Source: an uncultured Allobosea sp. (GTDB taxonomy: Bacteria; Pseudomonadota; Alphaproteobacteria; Rhizobiales; Beijerinckiaceae). From it: a stretch of DNA of 64,000 nt. The notes beneath the pieces were generated by a model. It was given only the letters and a program-made list of their open reading frames with translations. It searched no databases and was not told the origin of the DNA. Location: contig NZ_CAMFKW010000007.1 of NCBI RefSeq assembly GCF_945957345.1, positions 1 through 64,000 on the forward strand, in the 5' to 3' direction. Positions 37,633-48,571 of the stretch are shown one piece after another (the first letter of the stretch is position 1; the number at the start of each line of letters is the position of its first letter). The position numbers were made by a program, and so were the translations under genes.

Positions 37633-38768
37633 TCACCCGCTTCCTCCTGCAGAACATGGACAAGCGCGGCGGCGTCTTCCTCGCGATCCTGCTGGGGCTC
37701 GCCCTGCTGGTGCCGCTCTCGAACCTGCTCCTGCCGGCATCCTCGCCCTTCCACGTCCCGACCTCGACCATGTCGCTCTGGGGCAAATACCTCTGCTACG
37801 CGCTGCTCGCGGTCTCGCTCGATCTCGTCTGGGGCTATTGCGGCATCCTGAGCCTCGGCCACGGCGCCTTCTTCGCGCTCGGCGGCTACGCCATGGGGCT
37901 GTACCTGATGCGCCAGATCGGCTCGCGTGGCGTCTACGGCAACCCGATCCTGCCCGACTTTATGGTCTTCCTGAACTGGCAGGAGCTGCCCTGGTACTGG
38001 TGGGGCTTCTCCTCCTTCCCCTTCGCCATGCTGATGGTGCTGGCGGTGCCCGGCCTGCTTGCCTTCGTCTTCGGCTGGTTCGCCTTCCGCTCGCGCGTCA
38101 CCGGCGTGTATCTCTCGATCATCACCCAGGCGTTGACCTATGCGCTGCTGCTCGCCTTCTTCCGCAACGACATGGGTTTCGGCGGCAATAACGGCCTGAC
38201 CGATTTCAAGGATATCCTCGGCTTCAACATCCAGGCGCAAGCGACTCGCGCGGCTCTGTTTTCCATGACCTGCGTCATGCTGGCGGCAGGCTTCCTGATC
38301 GCGCGCGGCATCGTCGTCTCGAAGCTCGGCAAGGTCGTGATCGCGATCCGCGACGCGGAACCCCGCACGCGCTTCCTCGGCTACCGGGTCGACCGTTTCA
38401 AGCTGTTCGTCTTCACCGTCTCGGCCTGCATGGCCGGCGTCGCTGGCGCGCTCTATGTCCCGCAGGTCGGCATCATCAACCCCAGCGAATTCGCCCCGGC
38501 CAATTCGATCGAGACCGTGATCTGGGTCGCGGTCGGCGGGCGCGGTTCGCTGGTCGGGGCGGCGCTCGGCGCCGTCGTGGTCAACTGGGCCAAGACGCTG
38601 TTCACCTCCGGCTTCATGGCGCCGTACTGGCTCTTTGCGCTGGGCGGACTCTTCGTCGTGGTCACGCTCTTCCTGCCCAAGGGCATTCTGGGCACGGCCG
38701 AAGCCTTATGGGCACGCCGCGGCAAACCCGACAACGCTCCGGCCGCCGAGCCGGCCCCGGCGGAGTGA
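37629..38768 (+). CDS. urtC: Urea ABC transporter permease UrtC
   Basis: LivM-type permease of 379 aa with about ten membrane spans. Family motifs are LDLVWGYCGILSLGHGAFFA, YVPQVGIINPSEFAPANSIE and WVAVGGRGSLVGAALGAVVV. It pairs with UrtB to form the urea channel and is coupled to it by an ATGA overlap. Confidence 0.95.
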   Translation: MITRFLLQNMDKRGGVFLAILLGLALLVPLSNLLLPASSPFHVPTSTMSLWGKYLCYALLAVSLDLVWGYCGILSLGHGAFFALGGYAMGLYLMRQIGSRGVYGNPILPDFMVFLNWQELPWYWWGFSSFPFAMLMVLAVPGLLAFVFGWFAFRSRVTGVYLSIITQALTYALLLAFFRNDMGFGGNNGLTDFKDILGFNIQAQATRAALFSMTCVMLAAGFLIARGIVVSKLGKVVIAIRDAEPRTRFLGYRVDRFKLFVFTVSACMAGVAGALYVPQVGIINPSEFAPANSIETVIWVAVGGRGSLVGAALGAVVVNWAKTLFTSGFMAPYWLFALGGLFVVVTLFLPKGILGTAEALWARRGKPDNAPAAEPAPAE

Positions 38769-38773
38769 AGGCG

Positions 38774-39538
<765 letters not shown>

Positions 39539-39583
39539 GCATGATCAGGAAAAGTGGGAACCGGTTTTCCGATCAGCTCATGC
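39539..39583. repeat. 45-bp palindromic repeat inside the urt operon
   Basis: The 45-bp segment begins GCATGA and ends TCATGC, with an inner GGAAAA...TTTTCC pair around GTGGGAACCGG. I recognise this as a very common dispersed intergenic repeat of Rhizobiales genomes, although copy number cannot be tested here. It sits between urtD and urtE, leaving 16 bp to the urtE start. Confidence 0.75.
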
Positions 39584-39599
39584 GGTGGAAATAACCCGC

Positions 39600-40295
39600 A
39601 TGCTTTATGTCGACGCCATCAACCTCCACTACGGTGCGGCCCAGGCGCTCCGCCGCGTCTCAGTCGCGGCCGAGACGGGCAAGGTCACCTGTGTGATGGG
39701 CCGCAACGGCGTCGGCAAGACCTCGCTGATGCGCGCCATCGTCGGGCACCAGCCGATTTCCGGGGGCCATATCCGCCTCGATGGAGAGGACATCTCGGCT
39801 CTACGCAGCGAGGATCGCGCGCGGGCCGGCATCGCCTATGTGCCGCAGGGGCGGGAGATTTTCCCGCTGCTGACGGTGAAGGAGAATCTGGAGACGGGCT
39901 ATGCGCCGCTGAAACGCAAGGACCGCTTCGTCCCGGATGAACTCTTCGACCTATTCCCCGTGCTGAAGACCATGCTGGGCCGGCGCGGCGGAGACCTCTC
40001 GGGTGGCCAGCAGCAGCAACTCGCGATTGCGCGGGCGCTGGTCACCCGACCCAGGCTGCTGGTGCTGGACGAGCCAACGGAGGGCATCCAGCCCTCGATC
40101 ATCAAGGATATCGGCCGCGCCATCGATTATCTTCGCCAGAAAGGTGGCATGGCGATCGTGCTGGTCGAGCAGTATTTCGACTTCGCCCGCGATCTCGCCG
40201 ACACGATGTTCGTGATGGATCGCGGCGAGGTTGTGCTGTCGGGGCCGATGAGCGAGCTTGACGGTGCTCAGGTTCAAAGACTGATTCAGGTCTGA
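39600..40295 (+). CDS. urtE: Urea ABC transporter ATP-binding protein UrtE
   Basis: LivF-type ATPase of 231 aa. Walker A is GRNGVGKTS, the signature is LSGGQQQQLAIARALV, and Walker B is LLVLDEPTEGIQPSII, the UrtE form. It completes the UrtABCDE transporter; ureD starts 47 bp downstream, so transport and hydrolysis of urea are probably co-expressed. Confidence 0.95.
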   Translation: MLYVDAINLHYGAAQALRRVSVAAETGKVTCVMGRNGVGKTSLMRAIVGHQPISGGHIRLDGEDISALRSEDRARAGIAYVPQGREIFPLLTVKENLETGYAPLKRKDRFVPDELFDLFPVLKTMLGRRGGDLSGGQQQQLAIARALVTRPRLLVLDEPTEGIQPSIIKDIGRAIDYLRQKGGMAIVLVEQYFDFARDLADTMFVMDRGEVVLSGPMSELDGAQVQRLIQV

Positions 40296-40342
40296 TGGGC
40301 CTTACGCCTTCGTGCCGAGCCTGACGGGAAGCAGCCCTGACG

Positions 40343-41179
40343 ATGCTGGCGATAACCGATCTCTCGACTCTTGCGCCAGCGCGTATGCAGCGCGCCCATG
40401 GGCAGGCCAGCGTCGCCTTCCACGCTCGCGACAGCCACACGCGCCTCGATCGCCTCTTTCAGGAGGGCTGTGCCAAGCTGCGCTTCCCGCGCCCGCTCGG
40501 CAACGACGCTCCGCAGGCCATCCTCATTAACACGGCCGGCGGGCTGACCGGCGGCGACCGTTTCGGCACGGAGGTGAAGCTTGCCGCAGGGGCCGAGGCC
40601 TGTGTCACCACCCAAGCCTGCGAGCGGGTCTATCGCTCGACGGGAGCGGATGCCGTCGTCGCGAACCGCCTGCAGCTCTCGGCCGGCGCCCGGCTCGCCT
40701 GGCTTCCGCAGGAGACGATTCTGTTCGACGGCGGGCGCCTGTCGCGTTCTCTCGACGTCGATCTCGCTGGTGATGCCGAGCTGGTCGCGGTCGAGGCCGT
40801 GCTCTTCGGCCGGCAGGCGATGGGGGAGACCCTGCACAGCGGCCACCTGCACGACCGCTGGCGCATCAGGCGCGACGGCCGCCTGATCTTCGCCGACGAT
40901 CTGCGTGTCGAGGGCGATATCGCTGCGCGGCTTGCCCCGCAGCCTGCGATGGTCGGCTGCCGTGCCGTGGCGACGGTGCTTTTCGTCGGAGCCACACCCG
41001 AGCGCTTCCTCGATCAGGCCCGCGCGATCATCGGGCAAGGCGGCGGCGCCAGCGCCTGGAACGGCAAGTTTCTCGCGCGGCTGGTCGAGGAGACCGGGCT
41101 CGCGCTCCGGCAGCGGCTGGAGCCGCTGCTCGCTCTTCTCCTGGGCGGCCAGCCGCTGCCCAAGGTCTGGCAACTCTAG
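40343..41179 (+). CDS. ureD: Urease accessory protein UreD (UreH)
   Basis: Scaffold of 278 aa for nickel delivery to apo-urease, working with UreF and UreG. Family features are [20 protein letters not shown] then [13 protein letters not shown] near residue 60, and the central QAYERVYRS-type [10 protein letters not shown]. It opens the urease gene set in the order ureD-A-J-B-C-E-F-G. Confidence 0.93.
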   Translation: MLAITDLSTLAPARMQRAHGQASVAFHARDSHTRLDRLFQEGCAKLRFPRPLGNDAPQAILINTAGGLTGGDRFGTEVKLAAGAEACVTTQACERVYRSTGADAVVANRLQLSAGARLAWLPQETILFDGGRLSRSLDVDLAGDAELVAVEAVLFGRQAMGETLHSGHLHDRWRIRRDGRLIFADDLRVEGDIAARLAPQPAMVGCRAVATVLFVGATPERFLDQARAIIGQGGGASAWNGKFLARLVEETGLALRQRLEPLLALLLGGQPLPKVWQL

Positions 41180-41190
41180 GGACTGACGGC

Positions 41191-41493
41191 ATGAACCTGA
41201 CTCCGCGCGAGAAGGACAAGCTCCTGATCTCCATGGCGGCCATGGTCGCTCGGCGCCGGCTCGAGCGCGGCGTGAAGCTCAACCATCCCGAGGCCATCGC
41301 CCTGATCAGCGATTTCGTGGTCGAGGGCGCGCGCGACGGCCGCAGCGTCGCCGATCTGATGGAGGCGGGCGCCCATGTCGTCAGCCGTGCGCAGGTCATG
41401 GAAGGCGTCGCCGAGATGATCCACGATGTTCAGGTCGAAGCCACCTTCCCGGACGGCACCAAGCTCGTCACCGTCCACGAACCCATCCGCTGA
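41191..41493 (+). CDS. ureA: Urease gamma subunit
   Basis: Structural subunit of 100 aa, normal length for UreA. The start [20 protein letters not shown] and the end [15 protein letters not shown] are diagnostic. It assembles with UreB and UreC as (UreABC)3. Confidence 0.97.
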   Translation: MNLTPREKDKLLISMAAMVARRRLERGVKLNHPEAIALISDFVVEGARDGRSVADLMEAGAHVVSRAQVMEGVAEMIHDVQVEATFPDGTKLVTVHEPIR

Positions 41494-41514
41494 GCAAGCA
41501 AGCCGGAGACTGCC

Positions 41515-42096
41515 ATGAAGAGATTGTCGATCGCCCTGATCCTGAGCGTCGGTGCCGCGAGCCCGGCTTTCGCGCATCTCAACCCGGCCGAGCACGGCTC
41601 CTTCGCCGCCGGCTTCTCGCATCCGTTTTTCGGTGCCGACCATATCCTGGCGATGGTCGGCGTCGGTCTCTGGGCCTTCCTCGTCTGCGGACGTGCCGTC
41701 TGGGCGATCCCGACCGCCTTTGTCGTCACGATGATGCTCGGCTTCGCCGCAGCGCTCGTCGGTATCGGCCTGCCTTTCGTCGAGCCGACGATCGCGGCCT
41801 CCGTCGTGGTGCTCGGCATGCTGGCGCTGGTCGCCCTGCAGGTCCCGGTCGCAGTCGGCATGGCCGTGGTCGGCTTCTTCGCGCTGTTCCACGGCTATGC
41901 CCATGGCGGCGAGATGGGCGAGGCGACGAGCCTGTCCTTCATGATCGGCTTCGCGCTGGCCACAGCCCTCCTGCATGCCGTCGGCCTCGGCATCGGCCTC
42001 GCGGGCAATGCGCTCTCGCATCGCGGCCGGATCGTGGCGCGCATCGCCGGTGGCCTGACCGCGCTCGGCGGGCTCTGGCTCGTCACTGGAGCCTGA
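41515..42096 (+). CDS. ureJ: HupE/UreJ-family membrane protein
   Basis: Membrane protein of 193 aa with a cleavable signal (ending ASPAFA) and about six spans. The nickel-ligand motif [12 protein letters not shown] near residue 38 is the family signature. HupE/UreJ proteins are regarded as secondary nickel or cobalt importers. Its position between ureA and ureB, as in several rhizobia, points to nickel supply for urease. Confidence 0.9.
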   Translation: MKRLSIALILSVGAASPAFAHLNPAEHGSFAAGFSHPFFGADHILAMVGVGLWAFLVCGRAVWAIPTAFVVTMMLGFAAALVGIGLPFVEPTIAASVVVLGMLALVALQVPVAVGMAVVGFFALFHGYAHGGEMGEATSLSFMIGFALATALLHAVGLGIGLAGNALSHRGRIVARIAGGLTALGGLWLVTGA

Positions 42097-42100
42097 CCCG

Positions 42101-42406
42101 ATGATCCCCGGAGAGGTCTTTTCCGCCGCGGGCGACATCATCCTCAACGCGGGTGCGGAGCAGGTCACGTTGCTCGTCGCCAATACCGGCGACCGGCCGA
42201 TCCAGGTCGGCTCGCACTACCATTTCTTCGAGACCAATGCGGCGCTCGATTTCGACCGCACGCTGGCGCGCGGTATGCGGCTCGACATCGCCGCCGGCAC
42301 CGCCGTGCGCTTTGAGCCCGGCCAGCAGCGCGAGGTGCGCCTCGTGCCATTCGGCGGTGGGCGCGCCGTCTACGGCTTCCAGCAGAAGGTGATGGGGAAA
42401 CTCTGA
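42101..42406 (+). CDS. ureB: Urease beta subunit
   Basis: Structural subunit of 101 aa. [18 protein letters not shown] at the start and [18 protein letters not shown] are diagnostic. The stop overlaps the ureC start (TGATG), which couples the two in roughly equal amounts. Confidence 0.97.
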   Translation: MIPGEVFSAAGDIILNAGAEQVTLLVANTGDRPIQVGSHYHFFETNAALDFDRTLARGMRLDIAAGTAVRFEPGQQREVRLVPFGGGRAVYGFQQKVMGKL

Positions 42407-44118
42407 TGCCGGCCAAGCTCTCCCATGCCGCTTACGCGCAGATGTACGGACCGACCGTCGGCGACCGGGTCCGCCTCGCCGATACCGACCTGATCATCGA
42501 GGCCGAGAAGGACTTCACCGTCTATGGCGAGGAGGTGAAGTTCGGCGGCGGCAAGGTCATCCGCGACGGCATGGGCCAGAGCCAGGCGAGCCGCGCCGAG
42601 GGGGCGGTCGATACCGTCATCACCAATGCCTTGATCGTCGACCACTGGGGCATCGTGAAGGCCGATATCGGCCTGAGGGACGGGCTGATCGTCGCCATCG
42701 GCAAGGCCGGCAACCCGGATACGCAACCCGGCGTCACCATCGTCATCGGCCCCGGAACGGAAGCAATCGCAGGCGAAGGCAAGATCCTCACCGCCGGCGG
42801 CGTCGACGCCCATATACATTTCATCTGCCCGCAGCAGATCGAGGAGGCGCTGATGTCCGGCGTCACCACCATGCTCGGCGGCGGCACCGGCCCGGCCCAC
42901 GGCACGCTGGCGACGACCTGCACGCCCGGCCCCTGGCATCTGGCCCGCATGATCCAGTCCTTCGATGCCGTGCCGATCAATCTCGGCCTCTCCGGCAAGG
43001 GCAACGCCTCGAAGCCGGCTGCGCTGATCGAGATGATCGAGGGCGGCGCCTGCGCGCTCAAGCTCCACGAGGACTGGGGCACGACGCCGGCGGCGATCGA
43101 CAATTGCCTCTCCGTCGCCGACGATTACGACGTCCAGGTCATGATCCATACGGACACGCTGAACGAGAGCGGCTTCGTCGAGGACACGGTCGCGGCCTTC
43201 AAGGGCCGCACTATCCATGCCTTCCACACCGAGGGCGCCGGCGGCGGCCACGCGCCGGACATCATCAAGGTCTGCGGTCTCGCGAACGTCATCCCGTCCT
43301 CGACCAACCCGACGCGGCCCTACACGCAGAACACCATCGCCGAGCATCTGGACATGCTGATGGTCTGCCATCACCTGTCGCCTTCGATCCCGGAGGACAT
43401 CGCCTTCGCCGAGAGCCGCATCCGCAAGGAGACGATCGCGGCCGAGGACATCCTGCACGATATCGGCGCCTTCTCGATCATCTCCTCCGACAGCCAGGCC
43501 ATGGGCCGCGTCGGCGAGGTGCCGATCCGCACCTGGCAGACCGCGCACAAGATGAAGGTCCAGCGCGGGCGCTTGCCCGGAGAGACCGGCGAGAACGACA
43601 ATCTGCGCGTGCGCCGCTATATCGCGAAATACACGATCAACCCCGCCATCGCGCAGGGCCTGTCCAAGCATGTCGGTTCGGTCGAGGTCGGGAAGCGAGC
43701 CGATCTCGTGCTCTGGAACCCGGCCTTCTTCGGGGTGAAGCCGGAGATGGTGCTGGTCGGTGGCATGATCGCGGCCGCTCCGATGGGCGATCCGAACGCC
43801 TCGATCCCGACGCCGCAGCCGATGCATTATCGGCCGATGTTCGGTGCCATGGGCCGCGCGCCGGCCGTCTCCTCCGTGACCTTCGTCAGCCAGGCGGCGA
43901 TCGCCAATGGCCTCAAGGAGAAGCTCGGCGTCGCCAAGGGCATGGTCGCGGTCGAGAACACGCGCGGCGGCATCTCCAAGGCCTCGATGGTCCTGAACGA
44001 CGCCACGCCGCATATGGAGGTCGATCCCGAGACCTACGAAGTGCGCGCCGATGGGGAACTCCTGACCTGCGAACCCGCGACCGTGCTGCCGATGGCGCAG
44101 CGCTATTTCCTGTTTTGA
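42406..44118 (+). CDS. ureC: Urease alpha (catalytic) subunit
   Basis: Nickel amidohydrolase of 570 aa that splits urea to ammonia and carbamate. All active-site elements are visible: [10 protein letters not shown] (two nickel-ligand His), the carbamylated lysine in [34 protein letters not shown], the flap cysteine in MVCHHLSPS, and the aspartate in SSDSQAMGR. Nothing is missing or truncated. Confidence 0.98.
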   Translation: MPAKLSHAAYAQMYGPTVGDRVRLADTDLIIEAEKDFTVYGEEVKFGGGKVIRDGMGQSQASRAEGAVDTVITNALIVDHWGIVKADIGLRDGLIVAIGKAGNPDTQPGVTIVIGPGTEAIAGEGKILTAGGVDAHIHFICPQQIEEALMSGVTTMLGGGTGPAHGTLATTCTPGPWHLARMIQSFDAVPINLGLSGKGNASKPAALIEMIEGGACALKLHEDWGTTPAAIDNCLSVADDYDVQVMIHTDTLNESGFVEDTVAAFKGRTIHAFHTEGAGGGHAPDIIKVCGLANVIPSSTNPTRPYTQNTIAEHLDMLMVCHHLSPSIPEDIAFAESRIRKETIAAEDILHDIGAFSIISSDSQAMGRVGEVPIRTWQTAHKMKVQRGRLPGETGENDNLRVRRYIAKYTINPAIAQGLSKHVGSVEVGKRADLVLWNPAFFGVKPEMVLVGGMIAAAPMGDPNASIPTPQPMHYRPMFGAMGRAPAVSSVTFVSQAAIANGLKEKLGVAKGMVAVENTRGGISKASMVLNDATPHMEVDPETYEVRADGELLTCEPATVLPMAQRYFLF

Positions 44119-44126
44119 GGCCCGCC

Positions 44127-44639
44127 ATGCTCCGCGCCGTTTCCCATAGCCACGGCGGTAGCGACCGGCCTGCCGGCACGCTCCGGCTCGACCATGCCGC
44201 ACGCCATCTGCGCCGCAAGCTCGTCACCACCGATCAGGGCGAGGAGATCATGGTCGATCTGCCCGAGCCGGTGCTCTTCGCCGATGGCGACCGGCTCGTG
44301 CTGCAGGATGGGCGCAGCGTCGCGATCGTGGCGGCTGAAGAGGAGCTCTACGAGGTGCTTCCGGGAGCCTGTCCCTTACGGCATCTCGCCTGGCATCTCG
44401 GCAACCGCCACTTGCCGGCGCAGATCGACGAAACCCGCATCCTGATCCTGCGCGACCATGTCATCCGGGCGATGCTCGAAGGGCTCGATGCCTCCGTTCG
44501 CGAGGTCGTGGCGCGCTTCCAGCCCGTCCATGGCGCCTATCATGCGCACGGATATGATCACGGGCACAGCCACGCTCATCATCACGACCACGGCCATGGG
44601 CATTCCCATGAGCATGGCCATCACCACCACCATGACTGA
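44127..44639 (+). CDS. ureE: Urease accessory protein UreE with His-rich tail
   Basis: Nickel metallochaperone of 170 aa. The peptide-binding N-terminal domain is followed by the metal-binding domain ([10 protein letters not shown] with the conserved His). The C-terminal 36 residues contain 19 histidines, a tail that can store nickel. The ATG at 44127 follows ureC by 8 bp. The last bases overlap the likely ureF start. Confidence 0.93.
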   Translation: MLRAVSHSHGGSDRPAGTLRLDHAARHLRRKLVTTDQGEEIMVDLPEPVLFADGDRLVLQDGRSVAIVAAEEELYEVLPGACPLRHLAWHLGNRHLPAQIDETRILILRDHVIRAMLEGLDASVREVVARFQPVHGAYHAHGYDHGHSHAHHHDHGHGHSHEHGHHHHHD

Positions 44640-45290
44640 GGCTGCCACGCTCGCGCGCCTGATGACATGGCTCTCCCCGGCCTTTCCGGTCGGGGCCTTC
44701 GCCTATAGCCATGGGCTGGAGCGGGCGATCCATGACGGGTTGATCCGGGATCGGCAGAGCCTGCTCGCATGGCTGGAGCCGCTGCTGGAGCACGGCTCCG
44801 CCTGGAACGATGCTGTCCTGCTGGCCGAGGCCTGGCGTCGGGCCGGCGCCGGCGAGGATATCGCAGAGGTCGCGGAGCTGGCCGAGGCGATGTCGGGCTC
44901 ACGTGAGCGCCACATGGAAACCACGCTGCAAGGCGGCGCCTTCGTCGATGCGATGGCGGCCTGGAGCGGTGAGCCGCCGGCGAGCGAGGAGGGGCCGGTC
45001 GCCTATCCGGTGGCCGTGGGCTCGGCCGCCGCGCGCCACGGCATCGCGCTTGCCGATGCGTTGACCGCCTATCTCCACGCCTTCGCCTCGAATCTCGTCC
45101 AGGCCTGCGTGCGGCTGGTGCCGCTCGGCCAGCGCGACGGCGTTGCGACCCTCGCGGCGCTGGAGTCGGTCATCCTGCGCACCGCCCGGCGCGCCGCCGC
45201 TTCGACGCTAGACGATCTCGGCTCCTGCACCATCCGCGCCGACATCCTGTCGATGAACCACGAAACGCAGTATTCAAGGGTCTTTCGCTC

Positions 45291-45294
<4 letters not shown>
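44632..45294 (+). CDS. ureF: Urease accessory protein UreF
   Basis: Accessory factor of 220 aa that gates GTP hydrolysis by UreG. The family start [20 protein letters not shown] is present, as is [20 protein letters not shown] at the end. The ATG at 44632 overlaps the end of ureE by 8 bp; in-frame upstream ATGs would only translate the His-repeat DNA in another frame. The stop overlaps the ureG start (GTGA). Confidence 0.92.
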
Positions 45295-45929
<635 letters not shown>

Positions 45930-46017
45930 TGAGAGAGGTCATCCGCCTGCTTCGAGCCAGGTGTCGAGGGGACAGCGGCAAACTGCGCCTCGATGATGTT
46001 CCCTGTCAGGAATATCT

Positions 46018-46055
46018 GCATCGGCTGGCCCGAGCTGGCCAGCCGATGCCTTTTT
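46018..46055 (+). terminator. Intrinsic terminator after ureG
   Basis: A perfect 13-bp stem (46018-46030 with 46037-46049, GCATCGGCTGGCC and its complement) closes a 6-nt loop and is followed by CTTTTT. No A-run precedes it, so it acts only on the plus strand. Confidence 0.95.
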
Positions 46056-46121
46056 CGTCGTGGGCGTCCGCTTTCGGGAGGCGGGTCAACGTCCGGAGGT
46101 GGCGCGCGGCCCTCGTACGAG

Positions 46122-46592
46122 CTAGCGAATGTCCCTGGCCATCAAGTGCGGCCAGTTCCCGTCGGCACGGGCGATGTAGGTCTTCGTCCGGCCGAGCCAG
46201 GTCTTCCGCACGCCGAGGTCGTAGTTGAGGTAGAGCCGGCCATCGACGATCGACCAGGCTTCCGGCTCGACCTTCACGAGATAGCCGCGCGAGGTGCCGT
46301 AGGCGCAGAAGCCACCATAGGCCGGCAGGTAGCGCTCCGGGTCGACCTCAAATAACGCCTTGTGCTCGGCAGTGGCGAAATGCCAGGTCGCGCCGCCGTG
46401 CCGAACCGAGAATTCCGGCTTGCCGAGCCGCGGGCCGCCGTCGCGAAAATAGGCGACGGGATCGTAGCCGCGGATCGCGACGCCATCGGGCGAACCGAGC
46501 GTGTTGATTGGGCGTGGAGCCTCGGCGCGAGCCTCGCCACCGGCAGCGAGCGCCGCCACGGCGAGACCGATGAAGACGCGTCTGTCGAGCAT
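46122..46592 (-). CDS. YHS domain-containing exported protein
   Basis: Small protein of 156 aa with an N-terminal export signal (DRRVFIGLAVAALAAGGEARA) and one YHS-type domain: GYDPVAYFRDGGPRLGKPEF, then HGGATWHFATAEHKALFEVD and YGGFCAYGTSRGY. YHS domains occur in metal- or redox-linked proteins; the biochemical role of this exported form is unknown. AGGTGA is 5 bp before the ATG. It starts 4 bp after the membrane-protein gene upstream, so the two form a small operon. Confidence 0.85.
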   Translation of the reverse strand: MLDRRVFIGLAVAALAAGGEARAEAPRPINTLGSPDGVAIRGYDPVAYFRDGGPRLGKPEFSVRHGGATWHFATAEHKALFEVDPERYLPAYGGFCAYGTSRGYLVKVEPEAWSIVDGRLYLNYDLGVRKTWLGRTKTYIARADGNWPHLMARDIR

Positions 46593-46596
46593 GGCG

Positions 46597-47082
46597 TCAC
46601 CTGGCTCGCGCTTCGAGCGCCTCGAAGACATAGGCCGCGAGATAGCCGTAGATCGCGTGGCCGATGAGGCTCATGAAGGAGAGGCGCGGCACGTCGTTGA
46701 GCAGGAAATGCTGCCCGGCCAGCGGCGCGAAGAAGGCGAGCGCGATGAAATAGGTGATCACGCCCCAGATCCAGCCATCGGCCGACATGCCGAAGCTCTT
46801 CACCCAGCGTGTCAGCCCCCAGTAGCCGAGCGGGTAGAACAGGAAGCCGGTGGTGAAATGCAGCAGCTTGGCGGTCGGCGTCGAGATCGTCAGGCCGAGC
46901 TGATGGTAGAAGAGCGACTTCACCAGCTCCGGCGGCTCCAGCGGATATTCGGCGAACCAGGCGGTCGGCACGGCCGAGAACAGCTCCCAGAAGCCCAGGC
47001 CGGCGAAGCCGCCCAGCGCCAGGTTGATGACGGTGCGGGTCGAGGGCAGCGCGAAGCTGCGGGTCATGGTCGCGGTGGTCAT
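46597..47082 (-). CDS. Conserved four-span membrane protein, function unknown
   Basis: Hydrophobic protein of 161 aa with about four membrane helices, for example VINLALGGFAGLGFWELFSA, the segment around LLHFTTGFLFYPLGYWGLT and FIALAFFAPLAGQHFLL. Conserved-looking polar residues in the membrane region (H and Q in FYHQLGLTIS, H in LLHFTTGF, H in GHAIYGYLAA) could bind a metal or haem. I do not recognise the family. It is coupled to the YHS gene by a 4-bp gap, suggesting a joint function. Confidence 0.8.
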   Translation of the reverse strand: MTTATMTRSFALPSTRTVINLALGGFAGLGFWELFSAVPTAWFAEYPLEPPELVKSLFYHQLGLTISTPTAKLLHFTTGFLFYPLGYWGLTRWVKSFGMSADGWIWGVITYFIALAFFAPLAGQHFLLNDVPRLSFMSLIGHAIYGYLAAYVFEALEARAR

Positions 47083-47103
47083 GGCAGGCGTCCCTTCCTG
47101 GTC

Positions 47104-48501
47104 TCAGTGAGCGATGGCGAGCGGGGTGGAGGCGATGGCGAGACCGGCGAGCCGTCCGGCACCGCGGCCACGCAACTGCGCCAGCCGGCGGGCGGCGAAG
47201 AGATTGGTGCCGCCGCGCCGCCGCAGGCGTTCGTCGAGAATTTCGACGGCACCCTCATACTCTCCGGCGCGGATCAGGCTTTCGGCATAGGCCTGCTCGA
47301 ACAGGTCGCGCTGGGCATGGCTGCCGCCGATGGCGATCAGGCCGGTGCGGGCCGAACCGAGCAGCCGGGCGGCCTCGTCATAATCGCCCTCATGGAAGGC
47401 GATCAGCCCGAAGGCGGCGAGCGCCCCGCGACGGGCAGCGTCGCGTCGCTCGCTGCTGGGATGGGCCTTCGCATCCTCGATCAGGCTGCGGGCGATGGCC
47501 TCGGCCCCGTCGGCATGGCCGGCACCGAGCAGCGAGAGCGCATAATGCAGGTCGGCGAAGACGAGGCGTCCGTCATGGACGCGCCCCTCGGCCTTGGCGG
47601 CGAGTTCCTCCCAGCGATCGCCGACATCGACGCCGGCATAGTCCAGCCGGGCCAGCAGCGAAGCGCCGTTGGCGATGTCGCGATAGTCGTCGGTCGGCTC
47701 GGCCCGGATTTCCTCATCATAGAGCCGTAAGACCTCGCCAGTCTCACCGCGCTCCAGCCGGAACAGCGCGAGATGCCAGAAGATGTGGAAGCGCAGGTTG
47801 TTGGTGTGAGCGATGTCGCGCCCGTCGCCGAGCCAGGCGATGCCCTCCTCGGCGCGTCCAGCCATCTCCAGCACATGGGCGACGGCATGGCGGCCCCAGG
47901 CGTCGCGCGGGCTCAAGGCCACGGCACGGCGACCAATGCGCTCGGCCTGCGCATAGAAGCCGCGTTCCTCCAGCGCGAATGCATGGCAGCCATGGACGAA
48001 GCCGGCGAGCGGATGGCTCTCGCCGAAGCCCGGCGCGAAGCGGTTGAGCGTCGTCAGCATCTCGGCCTGGTCGCCCAGCATGAAGCGGATGCCATGCGAA
48101 AGCTTGAGCGCCAGCACGTCGAAGGGATGGCTGATAAGGATTGCCTCCAGCCGCTCGGCCGCCCGGCGCGGCTGATCGTCGAGCCAGAGCGCCAGTGCCT
48201 CAGTGACCATCGCCTCGCGCCGGGTCACCGGGCGCTGGAGGACTGTCGCCTGCGCCCGAGCCAGGCAGTCGCGAGCCGGGGCGACGAGCTCGGCGCGGGC
48301 CAGCGAGAGCAGCATCAGCCCCTTGGCGGCATGGGCCAGCGCGAAATCCGGGTCGGCGGCGAGCACCCGAACGAGATGCTCGGGCGTCGCGGCGGCATGG
48401 GCCATGAGCGCTTCGAGCATATCGTTCCAGGCGAGGCGCGCGGCATCGCCGGAGACGGTGATCGGATCGCCGGAGAGATCGTGATGGACGGCGTAAGTCA
48501 T
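47104..48501 (-). CDS. Tetratricopeptide-repeat protein, TTC38-like
   Basis: Soluble helical-repeat protein of 465 aa made almost wholly of paired helices, as in the TPR38 family (for example DPDFALAHAAKGLMLLSLAR and EGDYDEAARLLGSARTGLIA). The ATG at 48501 is chosen because GGAG lies 6 bp upstream; an ATG at 48513 and a longer frame to 48585 are also open. It follows the OpgC-type gene by 70 bp on the same strand. Its partner is unknown. Confidence 0.85.
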   Translation of the reverse strand: MTYAVHHDLSGDPITVSGDAARLAWNDMLEALMAHAAATPEHLVRVLAADPDFALAHAAKGLMLLSLARAELVAPARDCLARAQATVLQRPVTRREAMVTEALALWLDDQPRRAAERLEAILISHPFDVLALKLSHGIRFMLGDQAEMLTTLNRFAPGFGESHPLAGFVHGCHAFALEERGFYAQAERIGRRAVALSPRDAWGRHAVAHVLEMAGRAEEGIAWLGDGRDIAHTNNLRFHIFWHLALFRLERGETGEVLRLYDEEIRAEPTDDYRDIANGASLLARLDYAGVDVGDRWEELAAKAEGRVHDGRLVFADLHYALSLLGAGHADGAEAIARSLIEDAKAHPSSERRDAARRGALAAFGLIAFHEGDYDEAARLLGSARTGLIAIGGSHAQRDLFEQAYAESLIRAGEYEGAVEILDERLRRRGGTNLFAARRLAQLRGRGAGRLAGLAIASTPLAIAH

Positions 48502-48571
48502 GGGCTGCTCCATTGCCGCGCCGGTGAAGGGCGCTTGTCGGGGAGTTCGCAGCGGCGCGATCAAGCGGCGT

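Noticed and set aside
44560-44636. The CAC/CAT-rich stretch as a satellite repeat
   Set aside because: It encodes the His-rich tail of UreE in frame, a known feature of that protein.
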